Assembly (NCBI RefSeq): GCF_019565455.1
Contig: NZ_CP067377.1
Location: 1,240,001-1,304,000, forward strand
Direction of reading: 5' to 3'
Length of the DNA: 64,000 nt
From: Flavobacterium oreochromis
Lineage (GTDB): Bacteria; Bacteroidota; Bacteroidia; Flavobacteriales; Flavobacteriaceae
This document shows, one piece after another, positions 39,010-46,765 of the stretch. The notes below the pieces were generated by a model. It ran no database searches and was not told where the DNA came from. It saw nothing but the letters and a program-made list of their open reading frames with translations. The position numbers and the translations under genes are program-made. The number at the start of each line of letters is the position of its first letter. Position 1 is the stretch's first letter.

Positions 39010-39576
39010 TTAATTACTTTTAATCTTCCTAAACGTTAAACTCATTCTTCCTTGATCAGTATCCGATTTTGGGATAGCGTGTACCCATCTACTTTGTACT
39101 TCCTGCGTCATATAAATTAATGATCCTGAGGGTAACGCAAAATCAATGATTGTTTCTGGATTTGCTATGTTGCGAAAACGTAAAATTCTTTCAGCACCTA
39201 AGGATACGATTCCAATTCCAGTATTTTCGAAAAGAATGTCTGTTTGATCTGAATGAAATCCCATTTTTGATTTTCCATCTAAATAATAATTTATCAAACA
39301 ATTATTAGGCTCAAAACCTACTACAGCAGTCATTTTTTGAATTAGATCTTGCAATTCATTTGGTATGGGTATTTCGGGGTAACTTATTTGGGAATAATTA
39401 TAGGCTATTCCAAAACTAGCTGTTTTACGAGCTTGCATACGCTCATCCCAAGCAATACCTTGTAAAGGAGTAAATAATGTTTTTGGATTTTTTATGAATT
39501 TTTCTATAAATGTAATTCCTTCAATCATTCTATTATCAGTGTAAATAATTCGCTTTCGATTTACGAAATAACTCAT
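39010..39576 (-). CDS. alkB: Alpha-ketoglutarate-dependent dioxygenase, AlkB family
   Basis: A 188-residue Fe(II)/2-oxoglutarate oxygenase that removes alkyl groups from DNA or RNA bases. Metal ligands H108-x-D110 (G-F-H-S-D) and H166 (W-V-H-A-I-P-K) are present. The 2-oxoglutarate-binding motif R177-M-S-L-T-F-R183 carries Ser where E. coli AlkB has Asn (RxNxTxR). The substrate strand N-Y-Y-L-D-G-K-S-K-M is conserved. It lies 46 bases downstream of the NAMPT gene on the same strand and is the last gene of the NAD/ADP-ribose cluster, so a function in nucleic acid repair tied to that cluster is inferred. Confidence 0.92.
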   Translation of the reverse strand: MSYFVNRKRIIYTDNRMIEGITFIEKFIKNPKTLFTPLQGIAWDERMQARKTASFGIAYNYSQISYPEIPIPNELQDLIQKMTAVVGFEPNNCLINYYLDGKSKMGFHSDQTDILFENTGIGIVSLGAERILRFRNIANPETIIDFALPSGSLIYMTQEVQSRWVHAIPKSDTDQGRMSLTFRKIKSN

Positions 39577-39622
39577 TTGGTAGTACTTAATCTACCACCA
39601 AATGAGTAAATCTGTATATTTC

Positions 39623-41071
39623 TTATTTAATTCGGCTTCTAATCTCGCTTAAACTTTGGTCAATCAATAATTTCCCATCACGGAATACTTCTTTTAATTC
39701 GCCTTGTCGCTCTTCTGCCCAAGAGACTTGATCTATTAATTGATATTTACCATTTACTTTTTCTATTTTCATTAATCCTTTTGCTGATTTCTTTGTACCA
39801 TCGTCAGTAACTGGATCTTTAAAAATTTCTCTTCCTTGACCTGACACTTCGCCATAAGTGGCTTTCATAGCAAATCCAAAGGTATCTCGCGTGTTGTACT
39901 GGTAGGTATAAGAACCTATTCCTAATACGACATTGGTAGAAGCAAATCCTTTTTGTTTTAATTGTTCGCAAATGTTTGTGGCTCTTTCAACGGTGATGCT
40001 ATCTCCGTAAATTGCGCCTATTTGTGGTGCTAGTTCTTTGAATCCTTTTTCGTTTGTAGTTCCTCCAAAAACGTCCCACAACAATTCAACCACTCCTTTT
40101 CGTTCTTGTTCGTTTTTCCCGTTAGGGTTACCACAAAGTATTAATACTGGATCGCCACTATCTGGTCGTACCACGACTTTTCCTTCCCGACTTAAAATGG
40201 TCTCTTTTAATCTTGGCATATAATCGGTAAGTACTTTCCATAAGTCCCAAGTATCTGAAACAATGGATACAATTCCTTTTGGGTAAACCTCTTTAATTAA
40301 GCGTTGGAATGTTTCAAACTCGCCTTCGGTTGTTCCCATACACATTACAGAATGTTCTGTAGCGGCTACTGAACCTCCTATGAGTTCGTTATCTGAATTT
40401 GCGTTGTAATACATTTCTAAAGCATCGATGGCTGGAATAGTATCTGTTCCTGTAAAGCTTAGCAAATGTCCCATTCCTGAAATTACTGCCGATTCGATTC
40501 CGCCCATTCCTCGCATAGAGAAATCGTGTCCTTGCCAATCTACAAATTCTGGTAAAGAAGAAGTTTCTTGTGCATATCGACTTAATACTTTTCGGTATTG
40601 CTTGGCTATGGTGGCCGAAGTACAAGGTAACCAAACTACAGCCGACAAAAGGGTTTCGAAATAATTAGTCAACCAAAAGAATTCTGATTGAGTATTATAC
40701 ATCGTGAACATTGGTACTCGTATAGGTACACTTACGCCTTCTGGCAAGGCTTTGAATACCATAGGGATGTATCCTAAATCGTGTAGTGCTTCGATATGTG
40801 CTGTACCTACTTGATTTTCTCCTAAGTAGTTGTTAATCCTACGGGCATATCTTGCGACTACGGTTTCTTTGGGCTGATTAAAGAAATTGGTTTGAAAATC
40901 TTCGATGATGTATTTTTTTATAAAATATTGTAACCCGAAGAATACGATTTCGTTCACTTCTTGAATTCTTGATTTGCGCGGTGTCCAATTAGAATATACT
41001 AAAGAGGTGTTTTCTGGGTACTGACGACGGTGATCTACTTTGTAGCCGTCTGTTAATAATAATGGATTCAT
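39623..41071 (-). CDS. nadV: Nicotinamide phosphoribosyltransferase
   Basis: A 482-residue enzyme that makes NMN from nicotinamide and PRPP, the key step of the non-deamidating NAD salvage route. The N-terminus N-P-L-L-L-T-D-G-Y-K-V-D-H-x-x-Q-Y-P is the NAMPT signature. Nicotinamide/phosphate contacts include R-G-M-G-G-I-E-S and the F-T-G-T-D-T loop, with V-S-D-T-W-D-L-W-K and R-P-D-S-G-D-P. Length equals that of bacterial and phage NadV. PRPP is supplied by the Prs of the same cluster, and nicotinamide is the by-product of ADP-ribosyl transfer and of Tpt1. It is followed by alkB. Confidence 0.95.
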   Translation of the reverse strand: MNPLLLTDGYKVDHRRQYPENTSLVYSNWTPRKSRIQEVNEIVFFGLQYFIKKYIIEDFQTNFFNQPKETVVARYARRINNYLGENQVGTAHIEALHDLGYIPMVFKALPEGVSVPIRVPMFTMYNTQSEFFWLTNYFETLLSAVVWLPCTSATIAKQYRKVLSRYAQETSSLPEFVDWQGHDFSMRGMGGIESAVISGMGHLLSFTGTDTIPAIDALEMYYNANSDNELIGGSVAATEHSVMCMGTTEGEFETFQRLIKEVYPKGIVSIVSDTWDLWKVLTDYMPRLKETILSREGKVVVRPDSGDPVLILCGNPNGKNEQERKGVVELLWDVFGGTTNEKGFKELAPQIGAIYGDSITVERATNICEQLKQKGFASTNVVLGIGSYTYQYNTRDTFGFAMKATYGEVSGQGREIFKDPVTDDGTKKSAKGLMKIEKVNGKYQLIDQVSWAEERQGELKEVFRDGKLLIDQSLSEIRSRIK

Positions 41072-41098
41072 ATATTTTGTTTTACTATTAATGTTTTT

Positions 41099-41119
41099 TT
41101 TGCGACTTATTTACGGATG
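41099..41119. promoter_or_regulatory. Possible degenerate copy of the NrtR-like operator before nadV
   Basis: TTTGCGA-CTTATTT-ACGGATG has the same 7-base spacing as the palindromes at 49843 and 50603. It matches the left half at 6 of 7 and the right half at 4 of 7 positions. It lies 28 bases upstream of the nadV start. No clear TAnnTTTG box accompanies it. Confidence 0.3.
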
Positions 41120-41190
41120 TTGTTACCTATGCTTAAAATTTATTGCTAATGCTGTGAATGATTACTTTATGAAATATTATAATAATTCTT

Positions 41191-41690
41191 TTGCCACAGA
41201 TGCACAGATGTTGATTCGTATTACTATGATAAAATAATTCTTTTTTGTTCTAGTTTTAACTGCCCAAAATTGATTAATAATGCCAGTTTATTATTTGATA
41301 CTTTCAAATAATTGATGCATTGTGCGTAAAAAGCATCTGAAAATTCTTTCACAGCTTTTATTTCTAGTATTATTTCATCAAAAACAACAAAATCTGCATA
41401 GAACTTATGTTTTAGAATAGTTCCTTGATAATTCACTTCATATTCTTTTTCTCTTTCAAAAGGAATTCCAGCTTTTATAAATTCAATTTCTAGTGCGTCT
41501 TTATAAACTACCTCCAAAAACCCAGGTCCTAAATTATTATGGACTTCCATACATTTTCCAATTATTTTGTATGTTTTGTTTTTATAAGGATAATATTCCA
41601 TATTCTTTTTATTTGTTATTTACTTAATTACAGCTATATGTAAATCTTAATCGATTAGATTGATAAAAAACATCTGTGCATCTGTGGCAA
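41191..41690. mobile_element. IR-bounded cassette carrying a GxxExxY gene
   Basis: A perfect 22-bp inverted repeat bounds the element (41191-41212 and 41669-41690, core GCCACAGATGCACAGATG). The only gene inside is the GxxExxY protein at 41224. Related arms without a gene occur at 43773-43893, and a single arm at 43081-43096 (GCCACAGATTCACAGA). The 500-base element separates nadV from the phosphatase gene in the NAD cluster. Confidence 0.7.
41224..41601 (-). CDS. GxxExxY protein (PD-(D/E)XK-like)
   Basis: A 125-residue protein of the GxxExxY family. The naming motif is G27-F-L-E30-V-V-Y33, and D70 with E80-x-K82 (F-Y-A-D-F, I-L-E-I-K) form a PD-(D/E)XK nuclease-like core. The family is widespread in Bacteroidota, often in 23S rRNA intervening sequences or intergenic repeats, with no proven function. 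The cassette is bounded by perfect inverted repeats. It probably acts on nucleic acid, possibly in the element's own spread. Unrelated in sequence to the four-helix-bundle proteins, but in an equivalent genetic setting. Confidence 0.9.
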   Translation of the reverse strand: MEYYPYKNKTYKIIGKCMEVHNNLGPGFLEVVYKDALEIEFIKAGIPFEREKEYEVNYQGTILKHKFYADFVVFDEIILEIKAVKEFSDAFYAQCINYLKVSNNKLALLINFGQLKLEQKRIILS

Positions 41691-41720
41691 TAAATTAAAT
41701 ATAAATTAGTGTTTACGAAT

Positions 41721-42446
41721 TTAATTCCTTCCTCTTTCCTCAGGGTATAAATCTTTCACTGGATCGCTTTGCCAATATTCTTTAGTATTTACATCTAAAC
41801 AAGTTAGTTTTCCATAAAAACCTGCACCTGTATCTATGTTCCAAACATTACAACCTTGCATAGGTACCTCAACATCATAATTTAATGTAGGGGTATGACC
41901 TATGTATATTTCGTTATACACTAATAATCGTTTAGGATACAATTTAGAATCTTTTTCAATTCTTTTATCCATTGTTAATGCCATTTCCCAAAGTGTTCTA
42001 TCGAAACAAAAATCTAATCTATTTTCTTCTTTATGGACTCCGTGCATTGAGGTAAATCCAGCGTGTATATACAATCGGTTTTGATTGTCTATATGGTAAT
42101 CCTCCAAATTTTCATAGAACGCTTTATGTTCACTGGATGTTAAATATCCTGTCGTAATGTAACTTTTTATGGTTGCTTTCCCGCCGTGTTCTTCCCAAAC
42201 GGGATTCGATGCGCCTAAATTAAGCCATCTGCCACACCACAAATCGTGATTACCACGAATGAAGGTGCATTTTTGATTTTTACTTAGTTGTATGAGATAT
42301 TCGATAGTTTGAGCCGATTCGCTCCAGCCATCTACGTAATCTCCCAAAAATATAAGATGATCTTCTGGTTGGGGTTGGACTCTTTCTAACAGTTGCACTA
42401 ATGCTCGAAGTCCGCCGTGTATATCACCAATAACTAATGTTCTCAT
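41721..42446 (-). CDS. Metallophosphoesterase (PrpE/ApaH-like) in the NAD cluster
   Basis: A 241-residue calcineurin-like phosphatase with GDIHG (residues 7-11), GDYVDGW and R-G-N-H-D-L-W, then H-A-G-F and the C-terminal G-H-T-P block. It is paralogous to the protein at 13591 over its full length. Targets of this group include dinucleoside polyphosphates, phosphoproteins and nucleotide mono- or diphosphates. In this context an ADP-ribose-derived phosphate (for example the 1'',2''-cyclic phosphate product of Tpt1, or its opened form) is an attractive but unproven substrate. It is followed downstream by the GxxExxY cassette. Confidence 0.85.
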   Translation of the reverse strand: MRTLVIGDIHGGLRALVQLLERVQPQPEDHLIFLGDYVDGWSESAQTIEYLIQLSKNQKCTFIRGNHDLWCGRWLNLGASNPVWEEHGGKATIKSYITTGYLTSSEHKAFYENLEDYHIDNQNRLYIHAGFTSMHGVHKEENRLDFCFDRTLWEMALTMDKRIEKDSKLYPKRLLVYNEIYIGHTPTLNYDVEVPMQGCNVWNIDTGAGFYGKLTCLDVNTKEYWQSDPVKDLYPEERGRN

Positions 42447-42493
42447 TTTTTTATTTTAATAATCCCAAATTAAACCTTTTTCATTTAACTTAT

Positions 42494-43054
42494 TTAGCTC
42501 TTAAATTCAATATATTTTGATGGAACTTCGTCGGTTAGCCAAACGCCATTTTCAGATTGATAAAAAACAAATCCATCCTGATGCATTTGTGAGGAATGGA
42601 TACTTAAAATTATTGGAGCTCCTCTGCGGCTTCCTACTTTTACAGCGGTTTCCCGATCTTTGCTTAGATGTACGTGTTGCCGACTTATTTTTTGGATTCC
42701 GTTTGTTTTTATGGATTCTAAAAATTTGGCTACTGTGCCGTGGTACAAATAATCTGGTGGAACTACTGGCTTCAGTTCTAGATCAACAGAAATAGAATGG
42801 CCTTGACTAGCTCTAATTTTTGTTTTGTCTTCATTGTAAGCAAAACGCTTTTTGTCGTTTGTTTCTACAACTTGGTTAATAATTTCAAAATCCAATTCTT
42901 TATGAAATTCGTTTCTATTTTTATTGGCTTTTTCAATTAGTTCGTCAACGATTGCCCAACCGTTTTCATCTAAATTCAGATTAATGGTTTCTGGCGAATG
43001 TCGAAGGACATAACTCAGAAATTTACTTATGTTTTTTATATCTTTTTCGTTCAT
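42494..43054 (-). CDS. kptA: RNA 2'-phosphotransferase (Tpt1/KptA)
   Basis: A 186-residue enzyme that transfers an internal RNA 2'-phosphate to NAD+, releasing nicotinamide and ADP-ribose 1'',2''-cyclic phosphate. Known catalytic positions are present: Arg in L-S-Y-V-L-R-H-S-P, His and its neighbours in R-A-S-Q-G-H-S, and Arg in G-S-R-R-G-A-P. The N-terminal winged-helix lobe (W-A-I-V-D-E-L-I) and C-terminal ART-like lobe (Y-H-G-T, then F-Y-x-S-x-N-G-V-W-L-T) are both complete. Bacterial members can also ADP-ribosylate RNA or DNA ends. It lies among NAD and ADP-ribose genes. Confidence 0.95.
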   Translation of the reverse strand: MNEKDIKNISKFLSYVLRHSPETINLNLDENGWAIVDELIEKANKNRNEFHKELDFEIINQVVETNDKKRFAYNEDKTKIRASQGHSISVDLELKPVVPPDYLYHGTVAKFLESIKTNGIQKISRQHVHLSKDRETAVKVGSRRGAPIILSIHSSQMHQDGFVFYQSENGVWLTDEVPSKYIEFKS

Positions 43055-43118
43055 TGCAATTTAATTTTTATAGTTTTTATGCCACAGATTCACAGATTTT
43101 TTTGGTTTATCTGTTTCT

Positions 43119-43641
43119 TTATGGTAATTCATTTTTATTTAGAAGCTCTTCATAAATCTCATAATTTTCATCATCAAAACAAACAAATATCACTTCTTCT
43201 ATATTTTCAAACGAATATGATTTTACTGTTTCTAGAGCGATTTTTGCAGCTTCTTGTTTTGGAAATCTGTATATTCCTGTACTTATGTTAGGAAAAGCAA
43301 TCGTTTTTAGTTGGTTTGCTTCGGCTAGGTCTAAACAATTTTTATAGCAACTGGCTAACAATTGTTTTTTTCTCGTCTTTATCTCCATTCCAAACGGGAC
43401 CTACTGTGTGAATTACATAGTATGATGGTAAATTTCCAGCGGTGGTAATTACGGCTTCTCCAACCTTACAACCTCCTTGTTTGTTTCTTATTTGGATACA
43501 TTCATCTAAAATTTGTGTTCCACCAACTCTGTGAATAGCGCCATCGACTCCGCCTCCGCCCAATAAGGAGGAATTAGCGGCATTGACAATGGCATCTACG
43601 ACTAGTTTGGTTATATCTGCTTTTTGTAATGCTGTTTTCAT
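43119..43641 (-). pseudogene. Macrodomain ADP-ribose hydrolase, frameshifted as read
   Basis: A single macrodomain of about 173 residues of the O-acetyl-ADP-ribose deacetylase (MacroD/YmdB) type. The N-terminal [20 protein letters not shown] binds the distal ribose, and [12 protein letters not shown] binds the diphosphate. A T7 run at 43365-43371 shifts the frame in D-K-D-E-K-K. Removing one base rejoins Q-L-L-A-S-C-Y. It would remove ADP-ribose from acidic residues or deacetylate O-acetyl-ADP-ribose. Confidence 0.88.
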
Positions 43642-43657
43642 TTTTATATTTTGGTTA

Positions 43658-43720
43658 CACAGAGTTTCTCAAAGTTTTTATTTTTTTGTGTGTCTTTGAG
43701 TTTCTTTGTGGATCTCTGTG
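43658..43720. repeat. CACAGAG...CTTTGAG intergenic inverted repeat
   Basis: CACAGAGTTTCTCAAAG at 43658-43674 faces CTTTGAG..CTTTGTGG..CTCTGTG at 43694-43720, giving a hairpin with two paired blocks. It is a repeat type common in Bacteroidota. No gene is inside. Confidence 0.6.
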
Positions 43721-43750
43721 AAATAAACTCATTTTTTCCTTTTTACCCAC

Positions 43751-43937
43751 GGCATTCGCATTTAAAAAATTGCCACAGATGCACAGATTAAAAATAACTC
43801 ATAAAATATAAATTTTGATATTTATTTCCGCAAAGCGGATAATTTTATGATTTATTTACTAGATTATTTTTGGTAAAATCTGTGTATCTGTGGTTATCAA
43901 TTCAAAATATCTCAAAATAATTTTAAAAGCGAATGCC
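43751..43937. repeat. Nested inverted repeats: empty CCACAGAT-type element inside an outer palindrome
   Basis: Inner arms CCACAGATGCACAGATT (43773-43789) and AATCTGTGTATCTGTGG (43877-43893) match at 16 of 17 and are the same family as the arms around the GxxExxY gene, but enclose only about 87 non-coding bases, with a small CCGCAAAGCGG hairpin. Outer arms GGCATTCGCATTTAAAA (43751 on) and TTTTAAAAGCGAATGCC (43921-43937) flank this element. Confidence 0.7.
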
Positions 43938-43950
43938 TTGCTTTTTACCT

Positions 43951-44820
43951 TTAATTCACCGACTCGCCATTTAAAATATCTCTTCTTGTTTTACCTACGG
44001 GTACTAAGAAAACTGGGATTTTTATTTGGTAGTAGGCAATCCATTTTTTGATGGCATCCACGATTTGCTGGTGCTCATATCGTGATGAAAAATGCCCTAA
44101 AACCAATTGCTCAATTTCTATTGAAGCGACCATTTGCATCACTTCTTCCAAAGAGCTATGCCTGTTTTTGTGATTCTTTGTTTCGGTTTCTTCTTTTGTT
44201 AAAAAAGTCGCTTCGTGAATAAGGATTTTAGTTTTATGGAAACGCTCATAATCTGTTACAGGTGTATCTCCTGAATAAGCTAACACCACTGATTTTTGTT
44301 CTTCAAACAAGGCTGCCTCTCCTTTTTCTTGTCGGAGGTTTCTTAATTCGGTAGAAGAACAATTTAAAAAATCGGGTTTTAGTTTCTTTTTGGTTTCCCA
44401 AATTTTATAACTAAAACTTTTTATTTCTCCGTTGGGCGTAAAAACGTGTTCGTTTATAATAGGTTCAACCGAAATTTTGTCTTTGACTCTTGTTTCTTGA
44501 TGGGCTTCGAGTGGGATCCAATATGTTCCTGCTACGTGCGGATCGAAGTTTTTTGAAAATGTTTCCAAAAACTGAAACGACTTTGCCTCTTTAGGATAAT
44601 ATATTGTTGGAGATTGTCCAGCATAAATTTGATTATACTGTAACAACCCAGTGAGATGATCACGATCTGCGTGGGAAATAAATACGTGTTTGATTTTTCC
44701 GCATTTTCCCATTAAATTAGAAACTAGTCCATCGCCAGCATCAAATAAAATACCGAGTTCCTCGATAAAGTACCAAGTTGCAAATAGTGCTGTGGAATAG
44801 CCGTGTATGGTTAAGTTCAT
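43951..44820 (-). CDS. MBL-fold hydrolase, RNase Z-like, with altered metal motif
   Basis: A 289-residue metallo-beta-lactamase-fold protein with the general layout of RNase Z. The family's H-x-H-x-D-H is here H-A-D-R-D-H (F-I-S-H-A-D-R-D-H-L-T-G-L), so the second His is Asp. Later ligands appear as a Y-S-G-D-T-P block, H-E-A-T-F and G-H-F-S-S-R-Y near the C-terminus, as in tRNase Z. A true 3'-tRNA-processing role is uncertain. A nuclease or cyclic phosphodiesterase role in the NAD/RNA-repair cluster is an alternative. It is on the cluster strand, about 65 bases after an ADP-ribosylglycohydrolase gene. That gap holds a CGCTAAGACGCAAAG-type repeat. Confidence 0.8.
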   Translation of the reverse strand: MNLTIHGYSTALFATWYFIEELGILFDAGDGLVSNLMGKCGKIKHVFISHADRDHLTGLLQYNQIYAGQSPTIYYPKEAKSFQFLETFSKNFDPHVAGTYWIPLEAHQETRVKDKISVEPIINEHVFTPNGEIKSFSYKIWETKKKLKPDFLNCSSTELRNLRQEKGEAALFEEQKSVVLAYSGDTPVTDYERFHKTKILIHEATFLTKEETETKNHKNRHSSLEEVMQMVASIEIEQLVLGHFSSRYEHQQIVDAIKKWIAYYQIKIPVFLVPVGKTRRDILNGESVN

Positions 44821-44886
44821 ATTTTTTTATTTTTTAACCGCTAAGACGCAAAGGTTTACGCTAAGTTTGCAAGGTTATTAATGATG

Positions 44887-45831
44887 TTAATCGATTGTAT
44901 ATTTTTTAGCCAATCGCTCACATAAATTTTCAATATCTGTTTTTCTTGCCAAGACATTGATCCACTCGGTTGGAATAGCATCGTAACCATAAATTAATCC
45001 TGCTAAACCTCCTGCTATGGCTCCAGTGGTGTCTGTATCTCCGCCAAGATTCACCGCTTTGAGTACAGTTTCTTTATAGCTGTTTGAAGTAAGTACGCAC
45101 CATAAACTTGCTTCTAAACTATGTAAAACATAACCCGATGAACTGATATTGGTTTCTTCTATACTACTTATATTCTGTTTCAGAATGCGATCAAAAAGAG
45201 AAAGTTCATTTTTATTGAAATCTTTTTCTTTTAAAAAATCTGCTATTATAAGTTGCATAGTAGTGTATGCTTTTTCTTTATCTGAACCTTTTATAATTTC
45301 TAATGCATAAACAAGATAAATAAAACAAGCAAAAACAGAACGAAAATGCGCGTGAGTTATGGAAGATACTTCTTTTGTTATTTGATAAATTTCATCTATA
45401 CTTTTATCTTTTATATAAAAAACTAAAGGAAGTATTCGCATTAATGAACCATTACCATTGTCTTCAATATTAAAACCTCCACACAAAATAGGATCAATAC
45501 CTTGAGATATTCTATAAATAGCATTACTAGTAGCAATTCCTATATCGAAAACTCTGCCGTGGGGTGTCCACATTTGTTCATTTCGCCAATTGACAAAATA
45601 TTGAGCCAACTGATTGGTATTGTAACCATCACACAAACTATCGGCTAAGCAAAAAGTTAACGAACTATCATCACTCCAAGTTCCAGCGGGTTGTCCGTGT
45701 GATCCATATTCTTTCATTCCTTGAACTGGAAATCTTGCTAATTCGTTTCTATCTTTAAATTCTACTGGAACACCTAATGCATCACCAACTGCTACTCCAA
45801 ATAATGCGCTATGTACTAATTTTGTTTTCAT
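44887..45831 (-). CDS. ADP-ribosylglycohydrolase (DraG/ARH family), copy 1
   Basis: A 314-residue all-helical hydrolase that removes ADP-ribose from proteins or small molecules. The first Mg-binding block is G-T-W-S-D-D-S-S-L-T, the middle has G-N-G-S-L-M-R, and the second Mg block is N-L-G-G-D-T-D-T-T-G-A-I-A-G-G-L-A-G. Family length and motifs are complete. It is one of three ARH genes here, and the two others are only distantly similar, so they are not a recent duplication. Confidence 0.93.
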   Translation of the reverse strand: MKTKLVHSALFGVAVGDALGVPVEFKDRNELARFPVQGMKEYGSHGQPAGTWSDDSSLTFCLADSLCDGYNTNQLAQYFVNWRNEQMWTPHGRVFDIGIATSNAIYRISQGIDPILCGGFNIEDNGNGSLMRILPLVFYIKDKSIDEIYQITKEVSSITHAHFRSVFACFIYLVYALEIIKGSDKEKAYTTMQLIIADFLKEKDFNKNELSLFDRILKQNISSIEETNISSSGYVLHSLEASLWCVLTSNSYKETVLKAVNLGGDTDTTGAIAGGLAGLIYGYDAIPTEWINVLARKTDIENLCERLAKKYTID

Positions 45832-45844
45832 TTGTAATTCTTTT

Positions 45845-46765
45845 TCACTTATAAAAAATACTTTCCTCCCAATTTTCTACAGATTTTAACCAAACAGGAT
45901 TTACTTTGTTAAGTTCTGTATTCATTATAGCTATACCCCCTGCGATTGCACAAGTTGTATCTCTATCACCCAAACCTGAAACTGTGCTCCAAAGGCAATT
46001 TTCGAAATTATCCATAAAATGATAAACATTCCAAATTGCAAAAGGAACCGTGTCTTGTGTTAACATTTTTGTACCATTACCTAAAGTAGCAACTATTGTT
46101 TTTATATGATAATTCTCTGGCAATTGTTCTATTTTCTTAAGCTTATATTTTAAATCACTTTCAGGTGTATTTTCGATAACAATAGCTAACCAATCTTTCT
46201 TTTCAATTTTTTCACCTAATGACATTCGTGTACATAAGGCTGAAGCAATAGCCACCGAAATTGATCCCGCAATAGCTTCTTTATTGTAATGAGTAATTTC
46301 ACACGATTTTTTTGTTTGTTCTGAAAGAATAAAAAAATCATCATAAAAATACGCTCCCAACAAAGCTACTCTCATCGCTCCTCCATTACCCATAGATCCC
46401 TCGCCGTTGAAACTAGACTTTGAAATATTTAACCAATTTGAGGTCTCTTTCATTTCTTTTAGCTTTCGATGCATAGAAGGCCCGTATCCTCTCCTAAAAT
46501 CTTTTTCATAATTGATAGCGAACTCATTTGCAATAAAATCTTGATTAATTTCCTGAAATTTTTCCAAAGATTTCAATAATGGAATTGCCATCACGGTATC
46601 ATCTGTAAATTCCCATTTTGTTTCAGGAATAATTTTATTGCCAATTGCATTTTCAATAAAATCTGATTCCCCAAAAAAACTATCTCCAAAAGCATCACCA
46701 ATTGCTATACCTGTTATTGATTTTTTAGCTAAGCCTAATCTAACTAATTCATTTGTTGTTTTCAT
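45845..46765 (-). CDS. ADP-ribosylglycohydrolase (DraG/ARH family), copy 2
   Basis: A 306-residue ARH protein with E-F-T-D-D-T-V-M in the first metal block, G-N-G-G-A-M-R-V in the middle, and G-L-G-D-R-D-T-T-C-A-I-A-G-G in the second metal block, where D-R-D replaces the usual D-T-D. The change removes a Thr next to the metal ligands, so specificity may differ from copy 1. Its start overlaps the end of the upstream NADAR gene by 17 bases, so the two are translationally coupled. Confidence 0.9.
   Translation of the reverse strand: MKTTNELVRLGLAKKSITGIAIGDAFGDSFFGESDFIENAIGNKIIPETKWEFTDDTVMAIPLLKSLEKFQEINQDFIANEFAINYEKDFRRGYGPSMHRKLKEMKETSNWLNISKSSFNGEGSMGNGGAMRVALLGAYFYDDFFILSEQTKKSCEITHYNKEAIAGSISVAIASALCTRMSLGEKIEKKDWLAIVIENTPESDLKYKLKKIEQLPENYHIKTIVATLGNGTKMLTQDTVPFAIWNVYHFMDNFENCLWSTVSGLGDRDTTCAIAGGIAIMNTELNKVNPVWLKSVENWEESIFYK

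Larger units (their letters stand above)
43642..43950. other. Non-coding spacer filled with inverted repeats
   Basis: About 310 bases without a gene, between the macrodomain and MBL-fold genes. They contain the repeats at 43658-43720 and 43751-43937. Confidence 0.8.

Noticed and set aside
42517..43291. Plus-strand frames of 92 and 97 codons
   Set aside because: Antisense to the Tpt1 and macrodomain genes, which are well supported on the minus strand.
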